The notes under the pieces were generated by a model that saw only the letters and a list, made by a program, of their open reading frames with translations, searched no databases and was not told the DNA's origin. The position numbers and the translations under genes are program-made. This document shows, piece after piece, positions 10,426 through 23,116 of a stretch of 64,000 nt of DNA. Location: the NCBI RefSeq assembly GCF_040954645.1, contig NC_092806.1, forward strand, positions 4,588,001 to 4,652,000. Reading direction: 5' to 3'. Numbering within the stretch: position 1 is the stretch's first letter; every line of letters starts with the position of its first letter. This DNA is from Diabrotica undecimpunctata. Lineage: Eukaryota > Arthropoda > Insecta > Coleoptera > Chrysomelidae.

Positions 10426-10724
10426 GCCAATTACATTCTGCATAAAACAAAACAAAATGTACAATAGGCAGTTAAAGTTCAAAAGATCTCGATAGGTCGT
10501 GGGACAGACATTACTACAACTCTATACTACAATTTACAATCTTACGCTTAATTTTAAAGCAGTTGATTGTAGCCCTACAGTTATTGTCGGTATTTTTACG
10601 TGAGAAGTCCTGCTGCGACCTATAAAATCGTATATCCCCTTTCTTGCCTTTTCTGATGGCTTCTCAGTTATTAGTGCAGCTCACATTATGTTAACATTTA
10701 ACTGTATTAACACGAAATATTGAA

Positions 10725-11209
10725 ACCAACAATGTTCCATATATTCCGCAGAACTGTTTGCAATATGTCAAGCTCTGGAATGGACTATTGAGAAGAAAAT
10801 GTCTTATCAACAAATAGTAATCCTGTCGGGCTCAAAATCTGCGTTGTCGGCTTTAGATAATTCACATAAGCATATATACAAAAACAGTATTATGGTCCAA
10901 ATTTTAAAAAATTAACTAAATCTACTTAAAAAAAATAATTCAGTCTCTTTCATTTTGGTAAAGGGACGTGCTGGTATCTCGGATAACACCAAAGTAGATT
11001 ATTTTGCTAAAGAAGCGACGTCAAAGGGATTAGAAATTAGTTGGCTCAATAGAAGTGATTTAGTCTCGCTGTGTAAACAAGACTTAAAAGAAAACTGGGA
11101 AATTGAATGGAATGCTTTGTATAACAGAAGTAACAACCTTAATACAAAAATTGGTAACACTGACGATATCAATCATTGGATGTTCGGGTGCATAAAAATA
11201 TGTGAATAA
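10725..11209 (+). pseudogene. RNase H remnant of an I-like/Jockey-superfamily LINE
   Basis: The frame from ~10746 reads AELFAICQALEWTIEKK, then ILSGSKSALSALDN, a stop at ~10911, then LVKGRAGISDNTKVDYFAKEA and a C-terminal WNALYNRSNNLN tail (open at 10955-11209). The Glu of AEL and the last Asp (KVDYFAKEA) are present. The usual SDS motif is SGS and the usual GH before AGI is GR, so the active site is lost. No RT lies upstream. Confidence 0.65.
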
Positions 11210-11214
11210 AAAGA

Positions 11215-12085
11215 ATAGGAATTGATTGCTTTATACCTGACATTAATCAAAATTCTAAAGTTTCAATGTTTATATTTGTGTCACAATGTCACAATCTGGA
11301 ATTTTTTTAATATTTCCAGTCCAAAAACTATTTAAATATTATTGGTAAGTAGTTGATATTGACTAATTTGAAGTTTTCTTTATTAAAACATTTAATGTTG
11401 ACTGCGAAAGACGCAGCAATCAGTAATATAACGTGATAATATTTTAAAATAATTTACGTATCGATTCCTGCTAGAAAAAGTGTTAATTTTATTAGATGAG
11501 ATTCAAATCATCGTCATTCTCTTTGCTGTTATCCCTAAGTAACATCTGCTTCCCTAATTATATTTATTTATGAGCTTCTCTCTTTAATCATACCAATATA
11601 TATCCCATTCATAGACCTGTTCTGCATAAGCGTCTTTCACCAGTTTTTCTTTGGCCTTCCTTCCAGTTACTTGTAAATAAGCAATTCTTCATATTGGGTG
11701 ATTAGCGTCTTAACGTTGAACACTCCAGAACGATCTTAACCTAATGCTCTCTCATTTTATCCTTTATTGTTACTTCACTTAACCCTAAGTGTAAAGCGAC
11801 AGAGCTTATGTATTATTCATAGTTTTCAAAATTTTCATTATACAAAATAATAAAAACGAATAAATATATAATATACAGACAATATGAATAAAACAACGTT
11901 CTTATAACTTAAAATACCAAATAAAAATGCTGCAATGTGTCATTGCTGGTAAAATGATATATTCTTCCCTGAAAATCAAAAAAGTACAATTTTAACTTGC
12001 GCAAATCACGTGTGAACACCTTTGGTCGATTTGAGAGACTACCATATAGTTATAACCTTCCCACATAGAGCATTTATTGCGTTTT
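11215..12085. other. No gene recognised
   Basis: AT-rich sequence. 11520-11770 has a TC-rich composition reminiscent of minus-strand LINE 3' ends in this window, but I could not read a convincing protein from it. Confidence 0.35.
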
Positions 12086-12225
12086 CCATAGGTAAAAAAT
12101 AGAAAAAATTTGTTTTATTGTAACTTGTACGACCGGTTTCAGGCGCTGGAATTTCCAGTCCATCTTCAGGTTCCCTATAAAAGGTACTTAATCGCTAAAA
12201 AATAAATGTTAGAGTTGTTAAGAGC

Positions 12226-12612
12226 GTAAGCGCAAAATTTCGGGCAATGCTTTTTAAATGCATTTATTTTTTCCGAATCAAAAAAAAACTAATAAATATT
12301 TTTGAAAAATTTAAACGCAGAATGAAAGAATATATTATTACTGAGGGCCGAAAGTTCCTGAAAACTTCTATAATGTTTATTTTAATAAGTTACAGGGGTG
12401 AAAAAAAAGAGAAAATTTAGTGTGATTTTTAATTTCAAATATCTCAAATATTTCAAAAAAACTTTTTGTTTATTCTAAGGGACTTTCGGCCCTCGGTAAT
12501 AATATAATCTTTCATTCTGCGTTTAAGTTTTTCAAAAACATTTGTTAGTTTTCTCAGGATTCGAAAAGAATGATTGCATTTAAAAAGCATTGGCCCGAAA
12601 TTTTGCGCCTAC
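12226..12612. repeat. Foldback MITE, copy 1
   Basis: The element starts gcgcaaaatttcgggcaatg and ends with the near-perfect inverse cattggcccgaaattttgcgc. The arms run about 130 bp inward (aaacgcagaatgaaaga facing tctttcattctgcgttt). A second copy lies at 25384-25777. No coding capacity. Just upstream, 12130-12175 contains acgaccggtttcaggcgctgg, a motif common at Penelope-like termini but insufficient for a call. Confidence 0.75.
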
Positions 12613-12619
12613 ACTCAGG

Positions 12620-13825
12620 TTTTCAAATATAAATTATGCCAATTCTAAGTATATAATGAGCATGTTATATATGGAAACTTACATAAAAATATAAAGGAAA
12701 TATAAGATATATTAACAGCTCGATGATTCTAGGGTAGTATTGTAAAGAAAACGCCTTGCTATACATTCATTTAGGGATAGTATCTTGAGGAGCAGATATA
12801 TTGGAAGTAGAACAGTCTCATTTAGTTTTGATCGACTGAACAAATCATTGCAGTATATACTTGGTGCGTTATCATCATCATCACAATCAAAATCAGTATT
12901 TTCCTTTTCCTTGTCATTTTCTAAGCATACATTTTCCCTTCCTTGTTTGGCTGCGTTTCTGGACTCCTGATAATCCGTTTTTTCACCTTCACCTTCACTT
13001 CTGCAAAATATGAACTCTTTGTTAATATTTAAGCAACTTTATGATTTCTTTTCCTGGAATGCTTGAACTCAGTGGAGTCAGAAGGTGTTGCACGAATAAA
13101 TGAAGTGAATAGAGGACATGAGACGTTAGTGGTTACAGTTATTGCTTACTTTGAGGTTGTTGTAACATGAGAAGGAGTCTGAAATATTGTTAATCTTCTT
13201 CACAAATTTGAACATTAGTTGTTTCTGTAAGAAAAAGTCAAAAAAGTAGAGTCAGAGGCCAAAATATAGCGTTCTAATATAGAGTATCAGATTTGCTCTA
13301 TGCCACTGAAAACAACCCTATAATTTGATATTCGCCTGTCATCTATCTAGATTCATTCACAAAACCAAGCTTCCAGTTGGTGCCTCATCAAACAGTTCCT
13401 TGTGGGCTTTCTTTCCAATGAACGGAGGTGGAAGAAAACTTTCCAATGAATTAATGCAACGTACCACTCTAGAATGCTGACGTGCTGCAATAGTCTACGC
13501 CCCTACTTGCCTCTTCTCTTTAGCGGCAAGAATTTTTTGTGATCTATATACAGTCGTCAAAGCAGATCCAACAAAACTCAAGATTTGAGCGGGATTTGTG
13601 TTAAATTTTTCTTTATATGTACTGACGTCGATTTCATTATTCTCTGCCAGTTGATATTCTAGTTTTTACGGTGTCATCACAAACATTGTCACACGCACTA
13701 TTTACAATTAATCAATGCCATTACCGTAGGATCCTAACTACATGTTTTCTTCAACATTATGTCTCAAATCCACTGTCTTGTTTACCGATGATGGTTTTTT
13801 GTAGTTGTTTTCTGTACTGCATGAT
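12620..13825. other. No gene recognised
   Basis: Short frames only (for example 12785-12970, serine/phenylalanine rich, no motif). No element ends found. Confidence 0.35.
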
Positions 13826-13829
13826 GTTT

Positions 13830-14775
13830 TATATTGTCGGTCAATCAAGATATGTATATCTAGACTATATTAAAGCTTTTGACGTTGTTAAGCGCGAGAA
13901 ACTACTTCAAATCGTGCAAAAATTGGGGTCAAATGGCAACAATAAGACTCAAAGGCTTCCTGTCAAATTAAATGAGTATTCAGAAATTTTTCGTAAAGCA
14001 TTGGAAGACGAGTCAGCTGGATAAGATAAATGGAGTTGTCAACATCAGAAATGCATACGATACAACTATAATAGCAAACAGTTTGGAAGACTTCCAGAGA
14101 CTCTTAGATAAAGTATCTATGGTTGGCATGGACAGTGCATTTAGCGGGTTTGTCGGTACAAATATCTTGGAACTATTGTCAACGAGAGTAACCAAGATTC
14201 AGAAGAGATTCGTTAACGCATTGAACAAGCACGATCTGCGGTCGTCAAAATGAAAAAGCTGTTGACAGCACCGTATCTTTCTTGACTCATAAGAATCAGA
14301 ATGGTTAGGTATTATGGTTTTTTCCGATATCCTTATACAATGTTGAGATCTGGACACTAAATAAGGAGTTTATAGAAAATATAGAGGCGTTTGAAATGCG
14401 GGTCTACAGACGCGTTCTCAGAGTGTCCTGGACGGATAGAGTCAAAAATCAGGCAGTGCTGAAATGACTGAATATTGAACCTGAGATTATATTTACCATA
14501 AAAAGAGAAAACTCGAGTTCCTTGGCCACGTCTTTAAGTGTAGTTCCTACAGCTTATAATTAAATTATAAGGAAGTATCGTACCAGGTAGACGACGAATC
14601 TCTTGGCTGGAAACATGGGGGACAGTGGATGAGTAAAACATCTTTAGAACTAGAACCGCTGAACAAACTTATATTGCCCAGAATGATCGTCAATGTCTAA
14701 TGAGGATATGGCACGGGAAAAATTAGAAGAATGGCAACAGATGGGACCTTGTGACTACTCATTCCATTGATACCT
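13830..14775 (+). mobile_element. RTE-like LINE remnant, degenerate
   Basis: The frames give YVYLDYIKAFDVVKREKLLQ (RT motif A), NAYDTTIIANSLEDFQRLLDKV (a decayed YADD box, here AYDTT), FVGTNILELLSTRVTK, then a broken C-terminal part with ESVLDG, KLEFLGHVFK and RMIVNV. The order and wording match the minus-strand element at 54932-56408. Multiple stops and deletions; no open frame exceeds 117 residues. Old and inactive. Confidence 0.65.
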
Positions 14776-14779
14776 TCGA

Positions 14780-16540
14780 AATGAAGTAAGAATATTGTTA
14801 TGTCTTTATTAATTCTAATTTATTGTTCTTATTTTAATTTACTAAAATATGATAATTTATATCAATTTATTAAACCACTGTACAACAATTTATTTGGCTA
14901 ATAATTACATAATTTATCTATACGGACGTTACAATTTAAACGCGAGCGCGAGCTTCTTTTTTTTGACTTACTGTTTTCTCCAAAAAGGTCCTGTTATATA
15001 CCCAGTACCGTTAGACTAGAAAAGTCGACGGCCTTCTCGACTAGACAGAGCTGCGAATGGTCTCCAAACTGGTATTTTTATATCGGCTCGTCTCCAGAAA
15101 GTTCGATTGTTGTTTTTATAGCGGAGGGGGACCCATCGTGTGTCAGGTAGGTATTACCTAGAAAATACGTGAATGAATGAGAATAGTAGTAATAAATATG
15201 TTTACGGTTTTGGGTCAGAATTTATCGTAACAATATGTAGTACACCCGCATATAGATAGATAAAATCGATTTAATTTTTTGTTGGGCTTCTCGTTGATAT
15301 CCAAATGTAGACCCTCCGTTTGTGTTGTTGGAAAATAGTATTTGCAGCGGCATAATTGTCAGTTGTTATCTTAACGACTAAATCATATTCCAATAAATTT
15401 CTTAAAGTAGCGTTAAAGATTCTGGAACAATATTTTTTTAAGTTCAAAATCTCGAAACTCAGATTGCTGTAAAGTAGTAATTGTGGATAAGGTCATCCTT
15501 TTTTCTGGCAGGAATGCGATATATGTACTACAATAACAAATTGTTTCTCTCAGTTATACAACATAAACTCTATTAAAACTTGTATAATAGAACGATCTTA
15601 ATCATACCAATAGGTACTCGAATTTTTTTATATATAGAAATATATAAACTTCTCGTATATTTTATATTTTGTAAAGTTATTATAGTTTAATGAATTGTAT
15701 ATCCATTTTTGAGTCTGATAGCAATAATTTTTAAATAGGCCATTCTAGGTTAAGTAAATTATAAATTTTGTTATTTATTGTTAGGTGATGCATATATTTT
15801 ATTGCCGTCTATTTTGCACTAACTGTTAGTGAAATTTAAAACAGGCCTTACGGCTAGGCAACTCATTATACATTAATATATTATCATATACTCATTTTTG
15901 AATGTAACTGCTTTTTGAAAGTACTGCAATTCTACTACTAAGTAATGATAGGAATTTATCACTCAACTTAGCGAAGGCCACATTACAGTAGGCATATTTT
16001 ATTACAAATTATATAATAAAAAATTTTACATTAAAAATATAATAGTTCCTAGTGCAAGATTGACGAGCAGCCACTAAGTTTGTTATCCTTGCTGAATTTT
16101 TAAAATTATATAAGAATTTTATTTTTGCACCTTTTCTATTTACTCGTTTATTTCACTGCCATATTTCGCATTATTTTTTTATTTCGTGTACTACTAAAAA
16201 TTATACATCACGAAAAACGTTTGTGTATTAATGTCCGTTTCCTCGATCGCCAATCCCTTCCTTTTTCCTCTGCAGAAGGTAACATGTTGAATAATAACAA
16301 AATTGCACAATTATATCTGTTAAGATTTTACAACAGAAGTGACCATAGTCTGGTAAGCGCAAATCAAGTCGATATTAAAACTGAGCAATATAAATTGTTG
16401 ATAAAATGGCGCTATAAAAACTTCAATCCATAAAAAAGATAATAAAAGATAATTTTTATCCAAAACTGTAGAAAAAAAAACGTACATTAAGTAGTGAATT
16501 TTTGACAACAGCACAGCGTTATAAATTTGAGTCCATTTAT
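14780..16540. other. No gene recognised
   Basis: AT-rich stretch with a slightly GC-richer block at ~14935-15150 (cgcgagcgcgagc; tagaaaagtcgacggccttctcgacta) that could be a solo LTR or leader, unsupported. The 102-residue frame at 16125-16433 has no recognisable domain. Confidence 0.3.
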
Positions 16541-16547
16541 CCTCTCA

Positions 16548-17481
16548 GGGTCCTGATTCTAATTGAGATTTCGACTCAAAACATGTCGAAATTAATATGG
16601 CGACGTCGAAATGCGACTTTGCGAACCTTGTGGATTTCAGCTGAACTAACCAAACGACGTCACTAGTTTTCGACTTATCGAAATTAATTTCAACTTCAAG
16701 AAAGTGGTTGAAATTTCATTTCGAGTCGAAATTAATCTCTGACATGACTGACTGGACTGGGAGAAGTGAACTTAGGTTCAGTTTAAGTAGGCGGTGTTTT
16801 GATCCTTGCAAGGAAAACTGAGGCAAAAAGTATCAATATGGCTGTGTTTTACGGACATTTGCTAGTTTTGGAGGAATTAGAGAGGTTAGATATCCGACGT
16901 TCATAACGGAGGATAAGAAGAATGTTACGGGATACTCAAAATTCTTTTTCACTAAGTGATGCTCAATTTAGGCAGCAATTCCGGCTTAATAAACAAGCTG
17001 CAAATTATTTAATAAGGGTATTAGAACCATATTTGGAAGAAGGTGTTTATGCCTCTAGGATACCCAAAATGTTTAGGGTTAGTATTACTAAGCTGCAGTA
17101 AATTTAAAAATATATTAGAATATAACCACTAAGTCAAATCTTAGTGGTTATAACTTAAGGATCTCCCACATCGCCTTTTTTTTTCTTGCCATCTTTTCTT
17201 TCAATTCAAAATATAATTGAGAATGGCCAATATTTATGATTTAACAACTCAAACAAGAAAAAAAAAACGTTCACGTAACGTAAACAAAACAAACATTCAA
17301 CAAGCGTAGTGCAGCCAATAAACAACAGGGCCAACCCAAATTTTCAGCAGTGTCAAAATGATAAAGTAAATATCCCCAGTTTTAACTACAATCGAAATGA
17401 ATGAGAATCGCTAGCGATTGCGACTGTCATGGCGTAGTCGCTTTTAAATTTCGACATCGAAATGAAATAGAATCAGGGCCC
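16548..17481 (+). mobile_element. Truncated Harbinger (PIF) transposon
   Basis: Ends gggtcctgattct (16548-16560) and agaatcagggccc (17469-17481) form a TIR with one mismatch. Subterminal gtcgaaatt/aatttcgac repeats occur at both sides. Inside lies the N-terminal part of a HARBI1-like transposase. I could not find the 3-bp TSD expected for Harbinger: the flanks are tca and agg. Confidence 0.7.
16838..17101 (+). pseudogene. Harbinger transposase N-terminal fragment
   Basis: An 87-codon frame with one internal stop (TAA after DIRRS) encodes LSDAQFRQQFRLNKQAANYL followed by LEPYLEE, the N-terminal helical region found in HARBI1-like nucleases. It stops at 17099-17101, well before any of the DDE catalytic residues. 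The remaining ~380 bp of the element is non-coding, consistent with an internally deleted, non-autonomous copy. Confidence 0.65.
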
Positions 17482-19830
17482 AGGTCGTAGTAACACATTA
17501 TCCAACACTATCATTTTTTGTAATATCCTTGTTGATATTGTTGTCTTAGTAAGTAACCACCCTAGGTGTATGGAAATGTCCACACCTTCCAGTTCCATAT
17601 CATCGATTTTTAGTCTCATGGTCATTTTAGATGTCCTTAATGATAGAAATGCTTCACTCAGAGTCACTGTTTACCTAGACTAAGAAATTAGCACTAAAAA
17701 TAGCAGACGTAAATCACCAGTTGGAGGTAGATCAACAAGGTCAAGAAGACTATGGTCAGGCAATCTTTGAAATCGAGAAATAACCCTAAAAAATAGAGAA
17801 CAACAAGAAAACTGGAATCATGAAAAAAAAAATAACAGTAAATTAGCATAGATAAGTCTACAAAAATGAGAATGATGAATGAAAAACAGATTTCAGCCAT
17901 TCTGCTAGTATTTCTCCAGAGTTGTATATGTTGTTGAATATCTTTGCGATTATTGCTATTGATTCGTTGTTCATTAGTTTGAGTAGTTCTGCTTGTATAT
18001 TATCAGGGCCTGCCGCTTTGCCATCCTTTAACTGTGTTATTGCGGAATAAACTTCCTGCTGTAATATTCTTGGTCCATCATTTACCTCTTCTTCTAGCTC
18101 AAAGATGTTATCTCTTTGGTCTTCAAATAGTTTTTCTATATATTCTTTCCACATTCTTATTTTACTTTGTTTGTCCAAGATTATGTTTTCGTCGGAATCA
18201 GTTATACAGTATACTCCCTCTATAACGAACACGGTTATTACGAGGTTTCGCTTATAACGAGATACATTAGATGTCCCGTGAAATTTCTATTGAACTATAA
18301 CCGTCTATAGCGAGGCAAACTTGGTTATAACGAGAAAAAATAAGATCCAAAAACGTGTTTTTAGTCCGGTCGTGGCTATAAATAAATACCTTTTCAAACA
18401 GTCCCTCAATAAACTTAACTGCAGCCCGCAATAAACTTCTTTACAATGAATAAATACAATTGTTTCACATCTTTAGAAAATAATAAATTTCTTAATAACA
18501 GAGTTCTTAAAATTGCAGAAGCATAGTTTATGTTATCCTTAAAAATACGATTTATACATTATGTAGTTGGAAAAAAATATAAGTACAGCTTTTTTGTTTT
18601 AACGTATATCATTGATAATAAAAGTAAACAACTCTTTTATGTTTTAATATATTTCATTGACAATAAAAGTAAATAACTTTTTTTTCAAAAACGCCATTCA
18701 AACAATATTTATTAGCATCTTATATTGCTCCGAATGGCTTCACTATAGGAAGTTAATGGTTTAGAAAACTACAGATTCATATGTATGCACAGTATTATGA
18801 TTGTCTGATATAACGAGATCGGCTTATAACGAGGTAATTAGTCTGTCATTTCAGTTCTCGTTATAGAGGGAGTCTACTGTATTTCCTTTCTGCCTTCGTC
18901 TTAGTCCTTCTGTGAGTTCTTTAACTTTCCCATGTTTATTGTGACTATCGTACTTTGACTGTAGAGTCTCAATTTCTTCACATCTTTCTCTTGCTTCTTT
19001 TTCGTTCGCTTCTCTGATTTTCCTTCTTTCGTTCTTTAATATATTTATGTTTTTATATTTGTCTAGGTCATTTTTGGCTTATCTTCTCTCGTCCATTAGT
19101 TTCAGGATCTCATCTGTCATCCATGATTTTTTTTCATTAATCTATCTGTCTTTAAGTGTTTATCCTTTAGGTACATTTTGCACTATTTCTGTAATATGTT
19201 TGATCGTTTGTTCTTCGTTCGATTCCTCTCTAATTGCACTCACTTGCTCGTTTAACGTGGCTCGGACTCTGATCCTCGTATCAAGGTCTTTCAGCATACG
19301 TAGGTCGTGTGATTATGCTTTCCTTTTCTACACTGTTTTGAGTTTGACTCGAAATACTCCCACCAGTGGAACGTGGTCTGTCTCCAAGCCTGCTCCAGGA
19401 TAAGTCTTGACAGATGTAAAGCTGTTTAGGAATCTTTTATTTACTAAAATGTAGTCTATTTGATACCTAATAATTCTCCCGGGTCTGTCTTGAGGGGATT
19501 TCCACGTGTACAGCTTGCGTGGTGGCAATTGGAAGAATGTGTTGGTGACAACTAGTTCTGAGTCTTCTGCGAATTTTTCTAGGAGGTCTCCCCTCTCGTT
19601 TCTGACTCCAATGTACTGTGTCTTATCTCAAGCTCCAATCTTGGCATTAAAATCGCCCATAATGATGAGATACTGTTGATGTTGTGATAGAACTCAATTG
19701 CTTCTTCCTCCTCTTTGTCTGCAGTGGGAGCATAGACTTGGATGATGTTTATATGAATATTAATATAAACATCTGTTTGTATTAATATATCTGTGTTTAG
19801 GTATATTAATATTAACTTCACGTTGCATAG
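17482..19830 (-). mobile_element. RTE-like LINE (EN and partial RT), interrupted by a MITE
   Basis: On the minus strand the order is: EN pieces IIQVYAPTADKEEEEAIEFY (19579-19821) and RIIRYQIDYILVNKRFLN with LETDHVPLVG (19328-19528; the SDH-type motif is TDH). A linker follows. The RT start at 17858-18232 includes MWKEYIEKLFEDQ, LKDGKAAGPDNIQAELLKL and ILAEWLKS. A thumb remnant lies at 17473-17667. The RT catalytic palm is missing between 17860 and 17690, where an A-rich foreign segment sits. The 'craniofacial development protein 2-like' endonuclease type fits. Confidence 0.7.
18207..18879. mobile_element. pogo/Tigger-type MITE inserted in the RTE LINE
   Basis: It starts cagtatactccctctataac and ends gttatagagggagtctactg, flanked by TA at 18205-18206 and 18880-18881. 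Subterminal taacgag motifs repeat several times inward from both ends. It is 673 bp with no coding capacity. The TIR style (CAGT, then a run ending in TATAACGA) and TA target fit pogo-group elements. Confidence 0.8.
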
Positions 19831-19844
19831 ATATAATTATTAAA

Positions 19845-21480
19845 TAATCATTTTTTAAATGGTTCCATCGACGACAACATTGAATCTGATGGTTACAGTG
19901 ATTAAAACTTACAACTATATATATATGTAATGTAAGTTCTCACAATTTTTCGCCATGTATATATACCTATGCGCCATCTATTGTTCAACAAGCGCACCAT
20001 TTACCAACTCGTAGATTTTCTCACTCGAGAAAATTGATTTCCTTTTGGAGCTGAAAATTTTCCGTCAGATGCCACCGTAATATTCATTTATGACATTTCT
20101 ATTTTTAGATACATTTGTGTATTGATGTTATGATTACAGAGGTGTTTTTGCGTATTTTAAGATTTTGAATTTCCACCAACTAAAACAAGGTAAGTTTTTA
20201 AAAGTACTACAGTAATTAATATAGATAACGATCGTCTAATGTCCATATAGATCCTTCGTTGTTTTGATAACAAACAATTGATATTTGCTATTTGTGTGTA
20301 TCGTAGTTCATGACAATGTAAACATAACAACGATTTTGTATCAAAGAATAACGCAGTTAGTAAAGTTCTGTGACAGGCAGTGACAAAGGGCAGGTAATTA
20401 CTGTATTGTATTTTGGTTAGGGAAAGTATCCTAAAAGATATGTAAAGCAAACAGCTGTAAATAGCAAATATAAATGATCCTGTTGCTTTTGTCTATTTTT
20501 TTAGTACGGCTCTGCTGGCAGGTTTACATAATTATAATCAGCAACGTCGATTAAAAAAAATTATCGACAATATGTTCATTGACTACTATTGTAGAAAAAA
20601 TTGTTCCACCTTATATTTTACTTATACAGGGTACTTCGCAAATATACTAGATGTCAAAAAAATATCGCTTCACTTATAAAAATGTCAAACATCTTTATAA
20701 AAATTGACGGTAATAAAAATGCATAATGCATATTATCGTTGTACTATTAAGAACTAAAAAACCCCTCTGGTGCATAAATGGGGTCTGTCAGGCCCACGAT
20801 GTTTTTTCTTCTATTTCTAATACGCCGGCCAGTGTAAGTACGGTTATAGCGGTCTATATAGGTATAATTGCGGAAGAAATATAGTAGAATGCTTAGATTT
20901 GTAGGTTTTGATATTTCTGCTGTAAGATATAGTGGGGCGGCTGGTTTTTCTGATATTAACCTTCCAGTGGACGCAGTTTAATTTTGTGTATCAGTAGTCG
21001 CACACGGTCTACTACACCGTCCATAAAAATAGCACTCTGGATGCATTTTGTTTGAATTTCAATAAAATAATCTATTGCTTGTAATTTTTTTAACAATATT
21101 TATTATTATTGACATATTTCGTTTATTTACGTAGCACAAAAAATAGTCCACAATGTTTGTAATAGTTTGATTTATTCTCTTTTTTGCTATAGTTTATTTT
21201 TATGAACGAGAGAGTAATTAGCATAATTTTAACTGGTAGCTCCGACCACTCCATGGGCGTGCTCAAGATTAATTGAAAAATTACTTTGAATAATTGTAAA
21301 AAATAAATGAATTATTTCAGTGTTATAAAGTGTTATGTGTATGTAAACAAAAGTGACCTCTTTTATCACACACTATATTAGAACTGACTGGCCTACATTA
21401 AAAAGGGTTTTAAAAAATTCACATTTTTTTTAATTTTTAAAAATTACAAAAGAGAAAAAGAGTTTTTAAAACCGTCCAAG
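19845..21480. other. No gene recognised; possible DNA-transposon ends
   Basis: Contains two self-complementary motifs, tgggg-tctgt-caggccca near 20777 and cggtctactacaccg near 21007, and ttaaccttccagtgg near 20958. These look like subterminal motifs of a DNA transposon, but I could not define both ends. The minus-strand frame 20157-20450 has no domain I recognise. Confidence 0.3.
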
Positions 21481-21531
21481 GTATGTTAAATAGATGAATA
21501 AAAATATTAATATAAAACTTACAGCTACTTG

Positions 21532-22872
21532 TTACAAATCCAAATCAGATTCAGAAGATGAACTTTCAGAACCAAGATTTATAATAACTGGCTCGATCAT
21601 TTTATCAGTAATATTGTCCAGCTTCCACATTTTTTCCTCTTCTTTAATAGTGTGATTTACTGCCTTTTCCCAGTTTTCAGGTTTTACATTATTTACGGCC
21701 TCCAAAAACAACTCTTTAACATCATGAATTTTAAAAGTGGTATTTTTTCTTGAAACTTCACTCTTTATCTGTGCCCATACCAGTTCAATCGGGTTTAATT
21801 CACAATGATATGGTGGGGATCTAAATACTGTCATTCCACGATTTTTGGCAATTTCATCAATTTCGTACCTATATTTTAAATTTTTCTTTATGAAGGGCAC
21901 ACAACAAATAAAGTTCCTTTCTTATAGATCCGGGATGGTACGTAATATTTTTTGAACTCAACCAATTCTGCAAGTCTTTTTTTAACCACTTGGTTGTGGG
22001 CAGTCCTTCTATAAGTCTGGAGCGATAACTTGCATTATCCATTACTATTACACAGTTGTTAGGAAGAAGATCTATCATTTGTTCGAACCATTCTTGAAAG
22101 ACATCAGCGTTCATGTCTTCATGGTAGTCACCGGTACGAGTTGATTCAAAAGTTAATAAACCACCTTCAACAAAACCGTCTGAACTGCCAATGTGTACTA
22201 TTATCAGCCTGCGTCCCTTTCCTGATGGTGGGTTTAAACCAGTAGATAAGTTATTTACAAAAGCGTGCCTTTGACTTGTAACAGTTTCATCCTGCCAAAA
22301 TTTATTTGGTGTATGACCCTCGTTGATCCATGTTTCATCAAGATAAAATATTTTTCTTTTTTGGTTTCTCATTTCCTTTATGGTTCTTAGAAAATGTCTT
22401 CTCCATATGACAATATCGCTTCTTTCTAATAAAATAGACTTTCTGGGATTCTTTTTCCAGCGGAAGCCTATTTCTTTTAAAAGTTTCCATAACGTACTTC
22501 GACTCATTTCTGGGTAATCCTTATCATCTCGAACTGAGACAAGAACTTTATCCAATGTTGGAAATTCTTGTCTAAAGAAGAATTCATGCACTTTCCGTCG
22601 AAGTCCTTCTTTAAAATGATATTCTATTTGAAATTTTGGTTTCCCTGGAGCATTACGTGGCATTTGAAAACTACCACATTTCTCTTCTTTAATAACTCTG
22701 TAAATCGTAGATTTCTTAACACCAAGTGTACTGCTAACTAACTTAACGGTCTCATCAACACTTTTACATAAACGTTTGTAAATTATTTAAAACAATTAAA
22801 TATTAATGTTTTTTCATTAACTGTTAGAGGACCAATTTTTCGGCGTTTACACGGCACTTCCAAATTTTCCAT
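21532..22872 (-). pseudogene. Sailor-like (DD82E) transposase, copy 1
   Basis: IS630/Tc1/mariner-superfamily transposase on the minus strand. An N-terminal segment (22872-22664, MENLEVPCKRRKIG, then LGVKKSTIYRVIKEEK, a helix-turn-helix) is broken by a stop and a frameshift. The main frame 22663-21869 (264 residues) has IFYLDETWINEGH (D1) and VIVMDNASYRSRL (D2). A frameshift near 21880 leads to 21900-21532 with YHCELNPIELVWAQIK (catalytic E) and an acidic C-terminus, SSSSESDLDL. Motifs and spacing match copy 2, for which I count 82 residues between D2 and E. Confidence 0.8.
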
Positions 22873-23116
22873 AACACTAGTATACACAATAAACTGCACC
22901 TTGCAACTGAAGTACCTACTTTTAGTGAACTGTTAAGAATTTTGAATACGCCACTTGGACCTTCCTATATACAAAATGGAAAAACCCACTATCACATTTT
23001 CTGTGGAATAAGTTTAGAAGGTAATTATCTAGTCAATTACTGTCGTAGATTCCTGGAATTAAAGAATTAAATGTTTGATTGTTGAAACCCTTACTTCGTG
23101 GAATGCACTGATTTCA

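Larger units (their letters stand above)
8240..10690. repeat. Unidentified ~0.5-kb repeat, unit 2, split by RTE+BEL
   Basis: 8264-8465 matches the first half of unit 1 (ctctataatcaaattga...; ataaaaagttaaattct; gcatataataag). 10416-10690 matches its second half (gtacaataggcag, ttattgtcggtattttta, gtgagaagtcc). The 1.95 kb between is an RTE LINE carrying a BEL fragment. Units 1 and 2 are therefore adjacent tandem copies that were each disrupted independently. Confidence 0.6.

Noticed and set aside
20157..20450. 97-residue minus-strand frame as a possible gene
   Set aside because: No recognisable domain, no splice or promoter context, in AT-rich repeat-like surroundings.
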